Source: Bacteroidales bacterium UBA6267
Lineage (GTDB): Bacteria; Bacteroidota; Bacteroidia; Bacteroidales; UBA1556
NCBI GenBank assembly: GCA_002440745.1
Contig: DJVB01000019.1
Span: 1 to 64,000 of the forward strand
Length of the DNA stretch: 64,000 nt
Direction: 5' to 3'
The notes beneath the pieces were generated by a model. It was not told the DNA's origin and did no database searches. It saw only the letters and a list, made by a program, of their open reading frames with translations. Both the position numbers and the translations under genes were made by a program. Of the stretch, positions 47,849 through 55,489 are shown one piece after another. Every line of letters starts with the position of its first letter. Position 1 is the first letter of the stretch.

Positions 47849-48259
47849 CTATTTAAACAAAGGGTCTATTTTCTCCTTGATAATTTGTTTAAGTTTATCA
47901 GGATTCTTTCGAGCATATAAAAAACCTTCGTTTGTAATATTAATCTTAGTTTCACCACTTACAATCAATAGAGTTTGTCCTGAAACACCGAGTTCTTTAG
48001 CTTTCAATTTACCGGCCTTAGTTTCAAGATCATACACCTCAAAAACGACCTTGTCGCCATAAAGTTCCTGAACAGATTTCTTAGATTCGGCCTCTACAGC
48101 CTTACAGGTAGTGCATCTTCTCGCATTGTGAAAATAATATACCTTTACCGTATTAGCACCGCTAATAGTCACATTATCAAGTTTTTGAGCTTGACCATTG
48201 CAAGAATAACCAAAACTGACTGCAATCACAAAAAGCAATAAAATATTAAAAGACTTCAT
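47849..48259 (-). CDS. ArsF-family thioredoxin-like lipoprotein
   Basis: This 136-residue protein has a lipoprotein signal (ILLLFVIAVSFGYSC, Cys as lipid site) and a thioredoxin-like domain. The domain has the CxxC motif RRCTTCKAVE preceded by YYFHNA, and VSGQTLLIVSG in the cis-Pro region. It belongs to the family named ArsF (nitrophenyl-compound nitroreductase subunit) in arsenic operons. It should face the periplasm. A membrane CcdA-like protein (ArsG) and a cytosolic thioredoxin are encoded on either side, so it may be the periplasmic end of a thiol relay. Confidence 0.8.
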   Translation of the reverse strand: MKSFNILLLFVIAVSFGYSCNGQAQKLDNVTISGANTVKVYYFHNARRCTTCKAVEAESKKSVQELYGDKVVFEVYDLETKAGKLKAKELGVSGQTLLIVSGETKINITNEGFLYARKNPDKLKQIIKEKIDPLFK

Positions 48260-48268
48260 AATCAATTA

Positions 48269-48502
48269 TTAAATAGTTAATAAATTATCCAATTCCTTTT
48301 CGGAGGGCAACCTGCCTGACATCACTACTTTGCCATCAACTACCAATCCGGGAGTGTGCATAATGCCATAAGACATAATATTCATAATGTCCTCTTCCTT
48401 CGAAATTGCGGCTTCAACACCAATGCGACTCACAGATTCACGAGTCATCCGTTCTAACGTTTTACATTTTGGGCAACCTGTCCCTAAGATAATTATTTCC
48501 AT
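48269..48502 (-). CDS. Small cytosolic thioredoxin (TM0996/MTH895 type)
   Basis: This 77-residue redox protein has MEIIILGTGCPKCKTLERM at the N-terminus (CPKC active site) and HTPGLVVDGKVVMSGRLPS (cis-Pro). The length is normal for the subfamily. Codons upstream of 48502 overlap the end of acr3, so the ATG at 48502 is the start. It probably reduces the arsenate reductase, or feeds ArsG with electrons. Confidence 0.88.
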   Translation of the reverse strand: MEIIILGTGCPKCKTLERMTRESVSRIGVEAAISKEEDIMNIMSYGIMHTPGLVVDGKVVMSGRLPSEKELDNLLTI

Positions 48503-48527
48503 ATTATTGGTTTTTAAGGTTATAGAA

Positions 48528-49589
48528 TTATTCCAAATCAGCAACACATTCCTTGCTGAAATATTTCGATTTCATTTTTAGCGCAACATGAACTAAAGCT
48601 AAGAGCACCGGCACTTCAACAAGGGGCCCAATTACGGCAGCAAACGCTTCGCCTGAGTTGATTCCGAATACTGCAATTGCGACAGCAATTGCCAACTCAA
48701 AATTATTGCTAGCAGCGGTGAACGATAATGTGGTAGTTTTTGGATAATCGGCTCCAAATCTTCGGCTTAGGAAAAAAGAAACCATGAACATGACCACGAA
48801 ATAAATGATTAGAGGAATGGCAATCCTAAGCACATCAAAAGGAAGTTTAATAATATAATCTCCTTTTAACGAAAACATTACATATATCGTAAAAAGCAAA
48901 GCAATCAAGGTTAGGGGGCTGATTTTGGGAATAAATTTTTCCTGATACCACTCTTTAGTTTTGACACGAAGCAGCAGAAAGCGGGTAAGCATTCCGGCAA
49001 AGAAAGGTATTCCCAAATAAATGAGAACAGATTTGGCAATTTGTGCCATTGTGATGTCAACCACGGCAGTTTGCAAGCCGAAATAAGCGGGCAAAATGGT
49101 TATGAAAACATAAGCATAAACCGAGAAGAAAAGCACCTGAAAGATACTGTTGAAGGCCACTAATCCTGCTGCATACTCACGGTCGCCTTTGGCTAAATCG
49201 TTCCACACAATCACCATAGCAATGCATCGTGCTAAACCAATCATGATAAGTCCGACCATATAATGCGGATAATCCCTAAGGAAGAGAATTGCCAAGGCAA
49301 ACATCAAAACCGGCCCAATAATCCAATTTTGGACGAGAGAAAGAATCAAGATTTTACGATTTCGGAAAACATCTTTCAACTCTTCATATTTCACTTTTGC
49401 CAAAGGAGGATACATCATGATTATGAGTCCGATAGCAATGGGGATATTGGTTGTGCCGCTACTCATACCGTTCCAAAAGTCGGGCAGGAAAGGAAAAATT
49501 TTACCGGAAGTCACCCCAAGCGCCATTGCCAAGAAAATCCACAGGGTGAGGTAGCGGTCTAAAAAAGTAAGTTTCAATCTATTCTTCAT
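48528..49589 (-). CDS. acr3: ACR3 family arsenite efflux transporter
   Basis: This 353-residue inner-membrane protein has ten predicted helices and exports As(III). It carries the conserved Cys segment of ACR3 (IGLARCIAMVIVWNDLAKG, Cys near residue 140), the N-terminal LTFLDRYLTLWIFLAMALGV and the SFTAASNNFELAIAVAIAVFG segment near the end. It overlaps the end of the outer-membrane barrel gene by 11 nt. Confidence 0.95.
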   Translation of the reverse strand: MKNRLKLTFLDRYLTLWIFLAMALGVTSGKIFPFLPDFWNGMSSGTTNIPIAIGLIIMMYPPLAKVKYEELKDVFRNRKILILSLVQNWIIGPVLMFALAILFLRDYPHYMVGLIMIGLARCIAMVIVWNDLAKGDREYAAGLVAFNSIFQVLFFSVYAYVFITILPAYFGLQTAVVDITMAQIAKSVLIYLGIPFFAGMLTRFLLLRVKTKEWYQEKFIPKISPLTLIALLFTIYVMFSLKGDYIIKLPFDVLRIAIPLIIYFVVMFMVSFFLSRRFGADYPKTTTLSFTAASNNFELAIAVAIAVFGINSGEAFAAVIGPLVEVPVLLALVHVALKMKSKYFSKECVADLE

Positions 49590-50523
49590 TTTTCTTACAT
49601 AGATTCAAATTAAACATAACTCCAGCGAAAAAAGACATTTTATTAACAATCTGAAAACCATTCACATAACGATAAAGAGGTTGTTCGAATTGAAATAATA
49701 ATTCCCAATTTGGAATAACCTGATATTGAATTCGAGGAGAAAAGATTAGAGCGAACCCGCCAGAGGATTCAACAATTAAATCATTGTCTCTCAAATCTTT
49801 AAAACGATAGTCCATTTTTAAGGAAGATATAAAGAGAAATTTTCGCCACAAATAACTACCATTTACAATGTATTGCATATAATTACCATATTTGTAAATG
49901 ATGTATTCCTTTTTTATCCAAAGTGACGACTCAAAAATTAGAGAGGTTGATAAACCGAATCCCGTGCGTGGGAAATATTTCCCATAGAAACCTCCAACAT
50001 TATAACGAAAAGCACCGGAAGATGGCTGTAATGATAGTGGAATTAAAACACCGTCTATCTCTTCTTCAAAAGCACCAACCGGTAATTTACTCCCAACGAA
50101 CAGATTCCATTGAGTGTTATTCTCATCATCAATATTATTATACCTGAGGCTAAGCCCAAAATCTCCGAAACCTGATGAAGCTATTTTTAATGGACTAGAA
50201 TTGATAGTCAATTCTTGGCTTTTGTCGAAGAAATAACCAATATCACTGTTAAGTGAGAGGTTCTTAGTAATACCATAACTCGAAGAAAGGAACCAAAAAC
50301 TAAAAGAGCTACTGTTTATTATAGGTTGGTTAAAATAAGAATCTTTATGGTAATATTTATCCGAATTACTTTGCTTAAAATAGGAAATAAACCTCAGTTG
50401 GTTTTTAGTCAATCCCTCCTCAAAGCCGTTACTTCCAACAGGATTTCCAGCAGAACAACATTGAGCAAAAGAAGTCATAATGCCCAGAAAAAACATGGCA
50501 ACACCCCATAATAATCTGCTCAT
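49579..50523 (-). CDS. Predicted outer-membrane beta-barrel protein of the arsenic operon
   Basis: This 314-residue protein has a signal peptide ending near TSFAQ, and the mature N-terminus begins CCSAGNPVG. The rest is a series of amphipathic strands (FSFWFLSSSYGIT, DFGLSLRYNNID, NLFVGSKLPVG, FALIFSPRIQYQV, FFAGVMFNLNL), consistent with a 12- to 14-stranded barrel. The ATG at 50523 overlaps the stop of the lipoprotein gene (ATGA). The longer frame to 50622 lies inside that gene and is rejected. It lies between arsC and acr3, so it may carry arsenic species across the outer membrane or sense them, but no homologue is known to me. Confidence 0.72.
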   Translation of the reverse strand: MSRLLWGVAMFFLGIMTSFAQCCSAGNPVGSNGFEEGLTKNQLRFISYFKQSNSDKYYHKDSYFNQPIINSSSFSFWFLSSSYGITKNLSLNSDIGYFFDKSQELTINSSPLKIASSGFGDFGLSLRYNNIDDENNTQWNLFVGSKLPVGAFEEEIDGVLIPLSLQPSSGAFRYNVGGFYGKYFPRTGFGLSTSLIFESSLWIKKEYIIYKYGNYMQYIVNGSYLWRKFLFISSLKMDYRFKDLRDNDLIVESSGGFALIFSPRIQYQVIPNWELLFQFEQPLYRYVNGFQIVNKMSFFAGVMFNLNLCKKNEE

Positions 50524-50897
50524 TTCATATAAGTTACATGAATAACTAAGGTATCTTTCATAAAACCATGCTCGTTTTCCACAATGCACTCCACGATATT
50601 GGAGCCAATGCAAGAATGACAAGCATAATACTTTATTGATGAGGAGTCTTTCTCAATCAAAGTTCCATGATTAGTACTCCACTTATAGGTTATATTTTCA
50701 CCTTGGGTATAAGCCAAGATCAAAATTGGCTCCATCGTATGGATATTACGTTTAGAAGGGACTAAGCTATCCAAAGATAATAATGAGCTTGGCTGTACTT
50801 GATTACTGTCATATTTTGAATCCTTTTTGCAGCTTAAATTCAGCAAAGCTGACAAGACCAGAATCATTAATCCCCAAATGATATGTTTCATTACCAT
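50520..50897 (-). CDS. Small lipoprotein of the arsenic operon
   Basis: This 125-residue protein has a lipoprotein signal (LMILVLSALLNLSC, residues about 10-23). A single PKD/Ig-like beta domain follows (ITYKWSTNHGTLIEKD) with a Cys-rich segment, YYACHSCIGSNIVECIV. Two ATGs, at 50897 and 50891, are possible. It lies 20 nt after arsC and overlaps the barrel gene by 4 nt. A metalloid- or copper-binding role for the CxxC is possible, but the Cys may be a disulfide. Confidence 0.65.
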   Translation of the reverse strand: MVMKHIIWGLMILVLSALLNLSCKKDSKYDSNQVQPSSLLSLDSLVPSKRNIHTMEPILILAYTQGENITYKWSTNHGTLIEKDSSSIKYYACHSCIGSNIVECIVENEHGFMKDTLVIHVTYMK

Positions 50898-50917
50898 AGC
50901 TACTCCCTTTATAAAAC

Positions 50918-51337
50918 CTATTGTTCAATTTGGGTAATATAAAACCGCGTGAAATCACGATTAATTTCATCGCGAATCCTTCTAAATTCGGATAGAATAA
51001 AAGCTTCTGAACCAACGACTTCTGCCGGATCTTCGAAACCAATATGCAAGCGATTCCGCACTTTTCCGGTAAACACTGGACAGCTTTCGTTGGCCCCTGA
51101 GCAGACGGTTATCACAAAGTCAAACTCCATATCCAAAAATTCCACAACAGATTTTGGCCGATTTCTCGACAAGTCGATATTCACTTCTTGCATCACCTGA
51201 ATGGCTTTGGGGTGCACTTGATGGCTTGGATTTGTGCCGGCGGAATAAACTTCCAACTGAGAGTTGTAGGATTTCAAAAAACCCTCAGCCATCTGACTTC
51301 GGCAGCTATTTCCGGTACAGAGAATAAGTATCTTCAT
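50918..51337 (-). CDS. arsC: Arsenate reductase, low-molecular-weight phosphatase type (thioredoxin-coupled)
   Basis: This 139-residue cytosolic enzyme reduces As(V) to As(III). The phosphatase loop LCTGNSCRSQMAEG (Cx5R) and the pair of redox cysteines in VCSGANESCPVF are those of the thioredoxin-dependent ArsC family. The DPAEVVGSE segment supplies the catalytic Asp. It overlaps arsR by 4 nt. The small thioredoxin of the same operon is a plausible reductant. Confidence 0.93.
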   Translation of the reverse strand: MKILILCTGNSCRSQMAEGFLKSYNSQLEVYSAGTNPSHQVHPKAIQVMQEVNIDLSRNRPKSVVEFLDMEFDFVITVCSGANESCPVFTGKVRNRLHIGFEDPAEVVGSEAFILSEFRRIRDEINRDFTRFYITQIEQ

Positions 51338-51669
51338 AAGTTTAGTTTTTTCAATGCATTATTATTTTGATTATCAAACAATTGAGCAAACAATTCCCTT
51401 GCTTTTGCCCAGTTTTCCTTATTCAAACAATATTTGATATAAGGAGGTTCAATTTCACCTTGAATCAACCCTGCAAATTTCAATTCCTTAAGATGTTGTG
51501 AAAGAGTGGAGCGCCCGATAGGCAATTCTTCCACAAGGTCGCCACTATAGCAGCAAGCGTTCATGGTGCTCAATTTCTTTAAAATGTAGAGCCGGACAGG
51601 ATGACTCATAGCCTTAGCAATCAAAGCCATTTGTTTCACCTCAGCCGTAAGTTCAATTTTATCAGTCAT
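51334..51669 (-). CDS. arsR: ArsR-family metalloregulator
   Basis: This 111-residue winged-helix repressor has HPVRLYILKKL, the recognition region DLVEELPIGRSTLSQHLKELKFAGLI and a wing (GEIEPPYIKYCL). A Cys pair at residues 39-40 (NACCYSGD) and another Cys near residue 82 could bind As(III), though the classical ELCVCDL motif is absent. It is the first gene of the operon. An inverted repeat 17 nt upstream of its ATG is the likely operator. Confidence 0.92.
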   Translation of the reverse strand: MTDKIELTAEVKQMALIAKAMSHPVRLYILKKLSTMNACCYSGDLVEELPIGRSTLSQHLKELKFAGLIQGEIEPPYIKYCLNKENWAKARELFAQLFDNQNNNALKKLNL

Positions 51670-51685
51670 AATAGTTCAATTCTAT

Positions 51686-51705
51686 ATTTCGCAAAATAAC
51701 GAAAT
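51686..51705. promoter_or_regulatory. Probable ArsR operator (inverted repeat)
   Basis: ATTTCG (51686-51691) and CGAAAT (51700-51705) form a perfect inverted repeat with an 8-nt spacer, centred 27 nt upstream of the arsR ATG. On the minus strand the spacer contains TTATTTTG, a near-match to the -7 box, with a TTG 22 nt further upstream. ArsR bound here would block the promoter. No gene is seen in 51706-51855. Confidence 0.65.
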
Positions 51706-51855
51706 GTTTATTTATAAAAAACAAAAATGTGAATGATTTTGTGAGGAGAAATTTAACATGAGTGCGATAATCAGATTAGAGCTGATGATAAGAATCGGCA
51801 TATCAGACCTTAAGAAAGAGTGTGAGCGTTGTTTACATCACGTAAAAAGCAAAAT

Positions 51856-52689
51856 TCAGTTGTGCAAGTTGGATACGCTTACCTTTTTAAAAAGACCTGA
51901 ATCATTGAATTTTAGATGATAGAAAGGTCTCATTTTACCCCAATCGGTATAAATATCATTGTCGATTCTCACAAAGGAAAATAGTCTGTCATAATACGAA
52001 ATTGTCTCACCATTAAATAATAAATAGGTCGTATCGGGAAAAAATTCAAAACCATCCTTTTTAACTAATCCTACACAATTAATCCGTAAAGTCTCCTTAT
52101 TATCAATAAGTTTCAATACTGCTGAATGTTCCATATTAATCTTTTTCACCTCCAATTCCCAAATCAACTTTTCTGTTTGTCCTATTGTGGTATCGAGGAA
52201 TATGTAAAGACCTGACCAATCAATTTTTGACATTTCAATTCTATCTGTTCTATCTTTTTGAATGATTTCCTGCATTATTTGTTGCTCTTCTTTATCATGA
52301 GTTAAATCAACGTATAAAATAAGAATCGAGGTTAAAAATATTCCAGTGCCAATTGCATATAATCTTTGTTTCCTTTTCTTAGCATACCCATCTCTATTCA
52401 AATACCAATCAACAAAGATGTATCTATACCAAAAAAGAGTCATAAAAAACAAATCGATAACGTCAAAACTCTCCTGATTCCTTTGTTCCAATTCACTTTC
52501 TTCCAATAACTTGATTTCCTTTCTAATTTGCTTAATTCTGAATTGAGCAAACTCATCGGTTATTCCCCTCTCTAATAACAACTCCTGGGCATAATCAACC
52601 GCTTCCTTTTGCCAATTCTGATTATCTTCATAAACAAGGAAAATCAATTCGTCATCAGAATATCCCTTTAGTCTTAAAAATTTCTCCAT
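51856..52689 (-). CDS. Membrane protein of unknown function
   Basis: This 277-residue protein starts MEKFLRLKGYSDDELIFLVYED, with helical segments up to residue 80. Two probable transmembrane helices follow (DLFFMTLFWYRYIFVDWY and GTGIFLTSILILYVDL), then a soluble beta-rich C-terminal domain (WELEVKKINMEHSAVLKLI, FFPDTTYLLFNG). I do not recognise a family. The ATG at 52689 is in the context ACTATGGAGAAA, also seen at the leader ORFs of the dispersed repeats upstream. It is the left-most gene of the accessory island. Confidence 0.55.
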   Translation of the reverse strand: MEKFLRLKGYSDDELIFLVYEDNQNWQKEAVDYAQELLLERGITDEFAQFRIKQIRKEIKLLEESELEQRNQESFDVIDLFFMTLFWYRYIFVDWYLNRDGYAKKRKQRLYAIGTGIFLTSILILYVDLTHDKEEQQIMQEIIQKDRTDRIEMSKIDWSGLYIFLDTTIGQTEKLIWELEVKKINMEHSAVLKLIDNKETLRINCVGLVKKDGFEFFPDTTYLLFNGETISYYDRLFSFVRIDNDIYTDWGKMRPFYHLKFNDSGLFKKVSVSNLHN

Positions 52690-52706
52690 AGTTATCGGTT
52701 TGCAAA

Positions 52707-52842
52707 TCAATTGTATCTATCGAAAACACATCCCTCAATCCATCTCCTCAGCGAAGACATGCCTTCAATTTCCTCCATAGTTTTAGTTTTAAGTCGATTG
52801 CGTTTTAGTATTCAGCAGCAAATATAAAAAGCATTTCAAAAC
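52707..52842 (-). repeat. Dispersed promoter-bearing repeat, copy A, with leader ORF
   Basis: The core 52771-52842 shares TCTCCATAG-type and TTTAAGTCGATTG blocks with copies B, D and E. It carries TATATTTG on the minus strand (52826-52819), a perfect -7 box. A leader ORF starts at the ATG at 52778 and stops at 52707 (23 codons, MEEIEGMSSLRRW). The next gene starts 17 nt after that stop. Confidence 0.6.
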
Positions 52843-52954
52843 CGAAGGAAAAACCGAAGGAAAATTTATTGAATTGAGGGGAGGCGAAATTGGGGGATGA
52901 AGTTTCTTCTTTGTGGGCTATAGGAGCCGGAAAGAGGCTATTAATTGGAGGAAA

Positions 52955-53755
52955 TTATGTCTTCATTCTTTTCATCATCTCTATTTCAGTCTCAGCCATA
53001 TTTACAATAAACAAATAATTCGGGGTGATACCATTATTCACATTCTTTTCAAAATACTTCTTTAATTCTTCTATAGATTTAATAGCATTTTCTAAGTCAC
53101 CATTTAACAAAAAATACTCTCCTAAATACAGTTTTGCATATAGAATATCAATTTTTGTTGATGTGCTATCATCTAATATTGAGTCGATTAACGGTTTGAT
53201 TTTATTGTCATTCGCTTTATTATCATCGAATAAATACAAGTTAACTAATGAATGTTTTGATTCTTTAGCTTTGTCCTTTTCTAGCTTCTCTGTGTATAAA
53301 TCTTTTCGATAAACCAATTTTTCACCTTTTATAAAATACCATCTCGCCAATGAGTTTTCTTGGTGTATCTTTTTAGTGAATTTCCCTTGTTTCTTATCGT
53401 AAGTGGTTAACATCCCCAAAAGAATACCATTCTCTGTTTTTTCTTTAATAAAAAAGGACAGCTTAGCTTCTGGATTATGAGAACTTTTTATAATTACGTT
53501 TACATTGTTTTTGTTATCCAATTTATAAAGTACTGATTTGAGAATATAACTCATCTCCTCGTAATTGAGTTGTTTATGCAAACTTGTCATATAAAATGCA
53601 TCAGCAAAAATCTGATGAACAAAATAAAACTCACTTATATTGAAATAATTAAGTGAGTCTTTGTTTTCTGTATGGATTTCTATTCTATTTTGTCCATAGG
53701 TGTTTACAAAAAACACTCCTATAAAAAGTGCTGTAATTAAAAATTCTCTTTTCAT
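52955..53755 (-). CDS. Exported protein of unknown function, TPR-like C-terminus
   Basis: This 266-residue protein has a signal peptide (FLITALFIGVFFVNTYGQ). The central part is beta-rich, with no recognised family. A C-terminal helical pair (IDILYAKLYLGEYFLLNGDL, then ENAIKSIEELKKYFEKN) resembles one TPR unit. It is preceded by copy B of the dispersed repeat. Nothing suggests a specific function. Confidence 0.55.
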   Translation of the reverse strand: MKREFLITALFIGVFFVNTYGQNRIEIHTENKDSLNYFNISEFYFVHQIFADAFYMTSLHKQLNYEEMSYILKSVLYKLDNKNNVNVIIKSSHNPEAKLSFFIKEKTENGILLGMLTTYDKKQGKFTKKIHQENSLARWYFIKGEKLVYRKDLYTEKLEKDKAKESKHSLVNLYLFDDNKANDNKIKPLIDSILDDSTSTKIDILYAKLYLGEYFLLNGDLENAIKSIEELKKYFEKNVNNGITPNYLFIVNMAETEIEMMKRMKT

Positions 53756-53819
53756 ATCATTATTCTTTTAATTTGTTATTACAATTCTATATCCCCAAGA
53801 AGCTTTCTCTTTTGAGTTT

Positions 53820-53950
53820 AGTCTTAGGTTTCTAAATCCGCTTAATCCCCTGCATTCAAACCCCATATTCGCTCTCACGGTTTTCTCCTAAGTTTTCGTT
53901 CTAAGTCGATTGTGTAATCATTTAGAGAAGCAAATATAGTCAGTATTTTT
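53820..53950 (-). repeat. Dispersed promoter-bearing repeat, copy B
   Basis: This copy contains TATATTTG on the minus strand (53938-53931) and the CTAAGTCGATTGTGTAATC block, as in copies D and E. The upstream-facing part (TTAGGTTTCTAAATCCGC) also resembles copy D. The ATG of the leader is lost here. It fills most of the 323-nt gap 53756-54078. The remainder, at the 3' end of the BRO gene, has only weak AT-rich hairpins. Confidence 0.6.
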
Positions 53951-54078
53951 AGACAAACCTCTTCTTTAAGCAAAGTTTATTGAGGATTATTCCCGAACTT
54001 AATCCGAGCTAAAATTCTAAGAAACAGACAATGTCTTATGTTTTTAGGCGGTTAAGGATTTTACAGAAAAAACCTTTT

Positions 54079-54933
54079 TTACTTCTTCAACTTCTTTTTA
54101 GACCCTTCAATACCTAATGCTTCTTTAGCATTTAATGGGCTTACTACTTTCTTTCCAGTTTTAGATTCCAATTCTTCAAGTGCCACTCGAGCAACATTTC
54201 CACCCTGCCGAGCTACGTTTTCACTTTCTTTAAAACTGTTAGGATTAGTTGCTTGCGATATATCTTTTGTGGAGGCCTCGGCAAGCATATTTAAAATCAG
54301 CTCTGTATTCGTCATATTGTCACGGAGGTTTTCTTTTTTCAACCCCTTGAAAACCTTGTATTCCCGAGTGTTTTTGCCTGACCATGCTTTAGTGATGATG
54401 TCTGTAAGTGTTGCAAATTGCACTCCTTCTTTCAAACCTCGACTCTTCCATTCGTCCGTTAGCTCCTTGCGAATTTCGATGCTTTTAAGCCTTTGATTAA
54501 TCCAATTTTCGGAATAACCTAACTTAAGATATTGCTCCAAAGCCCGGTCGATGCTAAGTTCCGGGTCCTGCATTTCATCTAATCTTTCGGACCCTACTTG
54601 TGCCAGCCAAAGCTTAAATGGCTCCGCTTTTGGCGATGGAATGGATTGAATCAAACGAAACAATTGCTCTGTATCAGCCACATCGGTCATACGCATTTTG
54701 CCATCTTCGGCAACCATCTTCAACCGGTTACAATTTGTAACCGTTTCATTGCCTTCCTTTACAAGACGATGCTTCAAGACTTTCCAGTAATTTCTAGCAC
54801 TCTGGTGATTGGTCTGCTCTGTTAGAATTGCAATCACATCAACTATCGAAACATACCATTTCTCCTGCACGGAATCCCAAATGGTTCGCACTTGCTTGTC
54901 TTCAAAAACTTGTATCGCTTCTCTTTCACTCAT
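54079..54933 (-). CDS. BRO-N domain (antirepressor/DinD-like) protein
   Basis: This 284-residue protein has an N-terminal BRO-N/antirepressor domain (residues about 8-110: RTIWDSVQEKWYVSIVDVIAIL, ARNYWKVLKHRL, RMTDVADTEQLFRLIQSIPS). The C-terminal domain (KSIEIRKELTDEWKSRGL, ITKAWSGKNTREYKVFKGLKKENLRDNMTN) is the one found in DinD-like proteins. Such genes often occur next to type I restriction-modification loci and prophages, which fits the nearby hsdR pieces. Its activity is unknown. Copy C of the repeat lies upstream. Confidence 0.85.
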   Translation of the reverse strand: MSEREAIQVFEDKQVRTIWDSVQEKWYVSIVDVIAILTEQTNHQSARNYWKVLKHRLVKEGNETVTNCNRLKMVAEDGKMRMTDVADTEQLFRLIQSIPSPKAEPFKLWLAQVGSERLDEMQDPELSIDRALEQYLKLGYSENWINQRLKSIEIRKELTDEWKSRGLKEGVQFATLTDIITKAWSGKNTREYKVFKGLKKENLRDNMTNTELILNMLAEASTKDISQATNPNSFKESENVARQGGNVARVALEELESKTGKKVVSPLNAKEALGIEGSKKKLKK

Positions 54934-55080
54934 ATCGTTATTATTATCTCGGTTTTATGGTTTACAAAATATTCTCAATCCCTAATTTACCACTTTATAG
55001 CGCTTCATATTATTAACCAAATTCAATAATATCCTCGCTCTGAAATTATCCACTATAAATTGAATCGGAATGATTTTGAG

Positions 55081-55140
55081 GAGCAAATATAGCATTTATT
55101 TGAATAGTAAGATTTTGTTTTGAGGGGGATGGGGAAGAAG
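55081..55140 (-). repeat. Dispersed promoter-bearing repeat, copy C
   Basis: Sixty bases match copies D and E nearly throughout: AGCAAATATAGCATTTATTT, then AAGATTTTGTTTTGAGGGGG. TATATTTG is at 55091-55084 on the minus strand. Similarity stops at the -7 box, and the downstream leader part seen in other copies is missing. It lies in the 302-nt gap between the BRO gene and the hsdR fragment; I see nothing else there. Confidence 0.65.
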
Positions 55141-55235
55141 AACGCTTTATTAAATCATTTCCAGTGGGTGTATAGAGATTAAATGCTTTTTCTCAGGCCT
55201 TTGGCTGTAGCGTTGGCTTCGTGCAAAGTTTAGCC

Positions 55236-55484
55236 CTAAAAGCTTTGAATTTCGGTAAACAATTCATCTAACTGTATATCGGTTAGCCACTCTCTACCGT
55301 CAGCAGTTTTATTGATGGCTTTAATACTTTCTTTAAAAATATTTGGCAACAAAACCTGCTTAAAGTTTTGTCTCAAACTTTTTTCAGGGTCTTGTGGAAC
55401 GCCTTGCCCTTGGTTGATTACTATCCAACCCAACAGGCGAAGTTTATCAAGAAAAGGTTTTTCTACGTTGATGTATTCTGCCAT
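55236..55484 (-). pseudogene. hsdR N-terminal fragment (type I restriction subunit R remnant)
   Basis: The 82 residues begin MAEYINVEKPFLDKLRLLGW and continue with NQGQGVPQDPEKSLRQNFK and DGREWLTDIQLDELF. This is the start of type I restriction endonuclease HsdR, whose full length is about 1000 residues. The frame ends at a stop right after this piece; the nuclease and helicase domains are absent. It starts 5 nt after the stop of an AAA_4-protein fragment, as neighbouring genes in an operon would. It is not the missing start of the hsdR at 62410-64000, because it lies downstream of that gene in the direction of transcription. Confidence 0.8.
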
Positions 55485-55489
55485 GTTTT

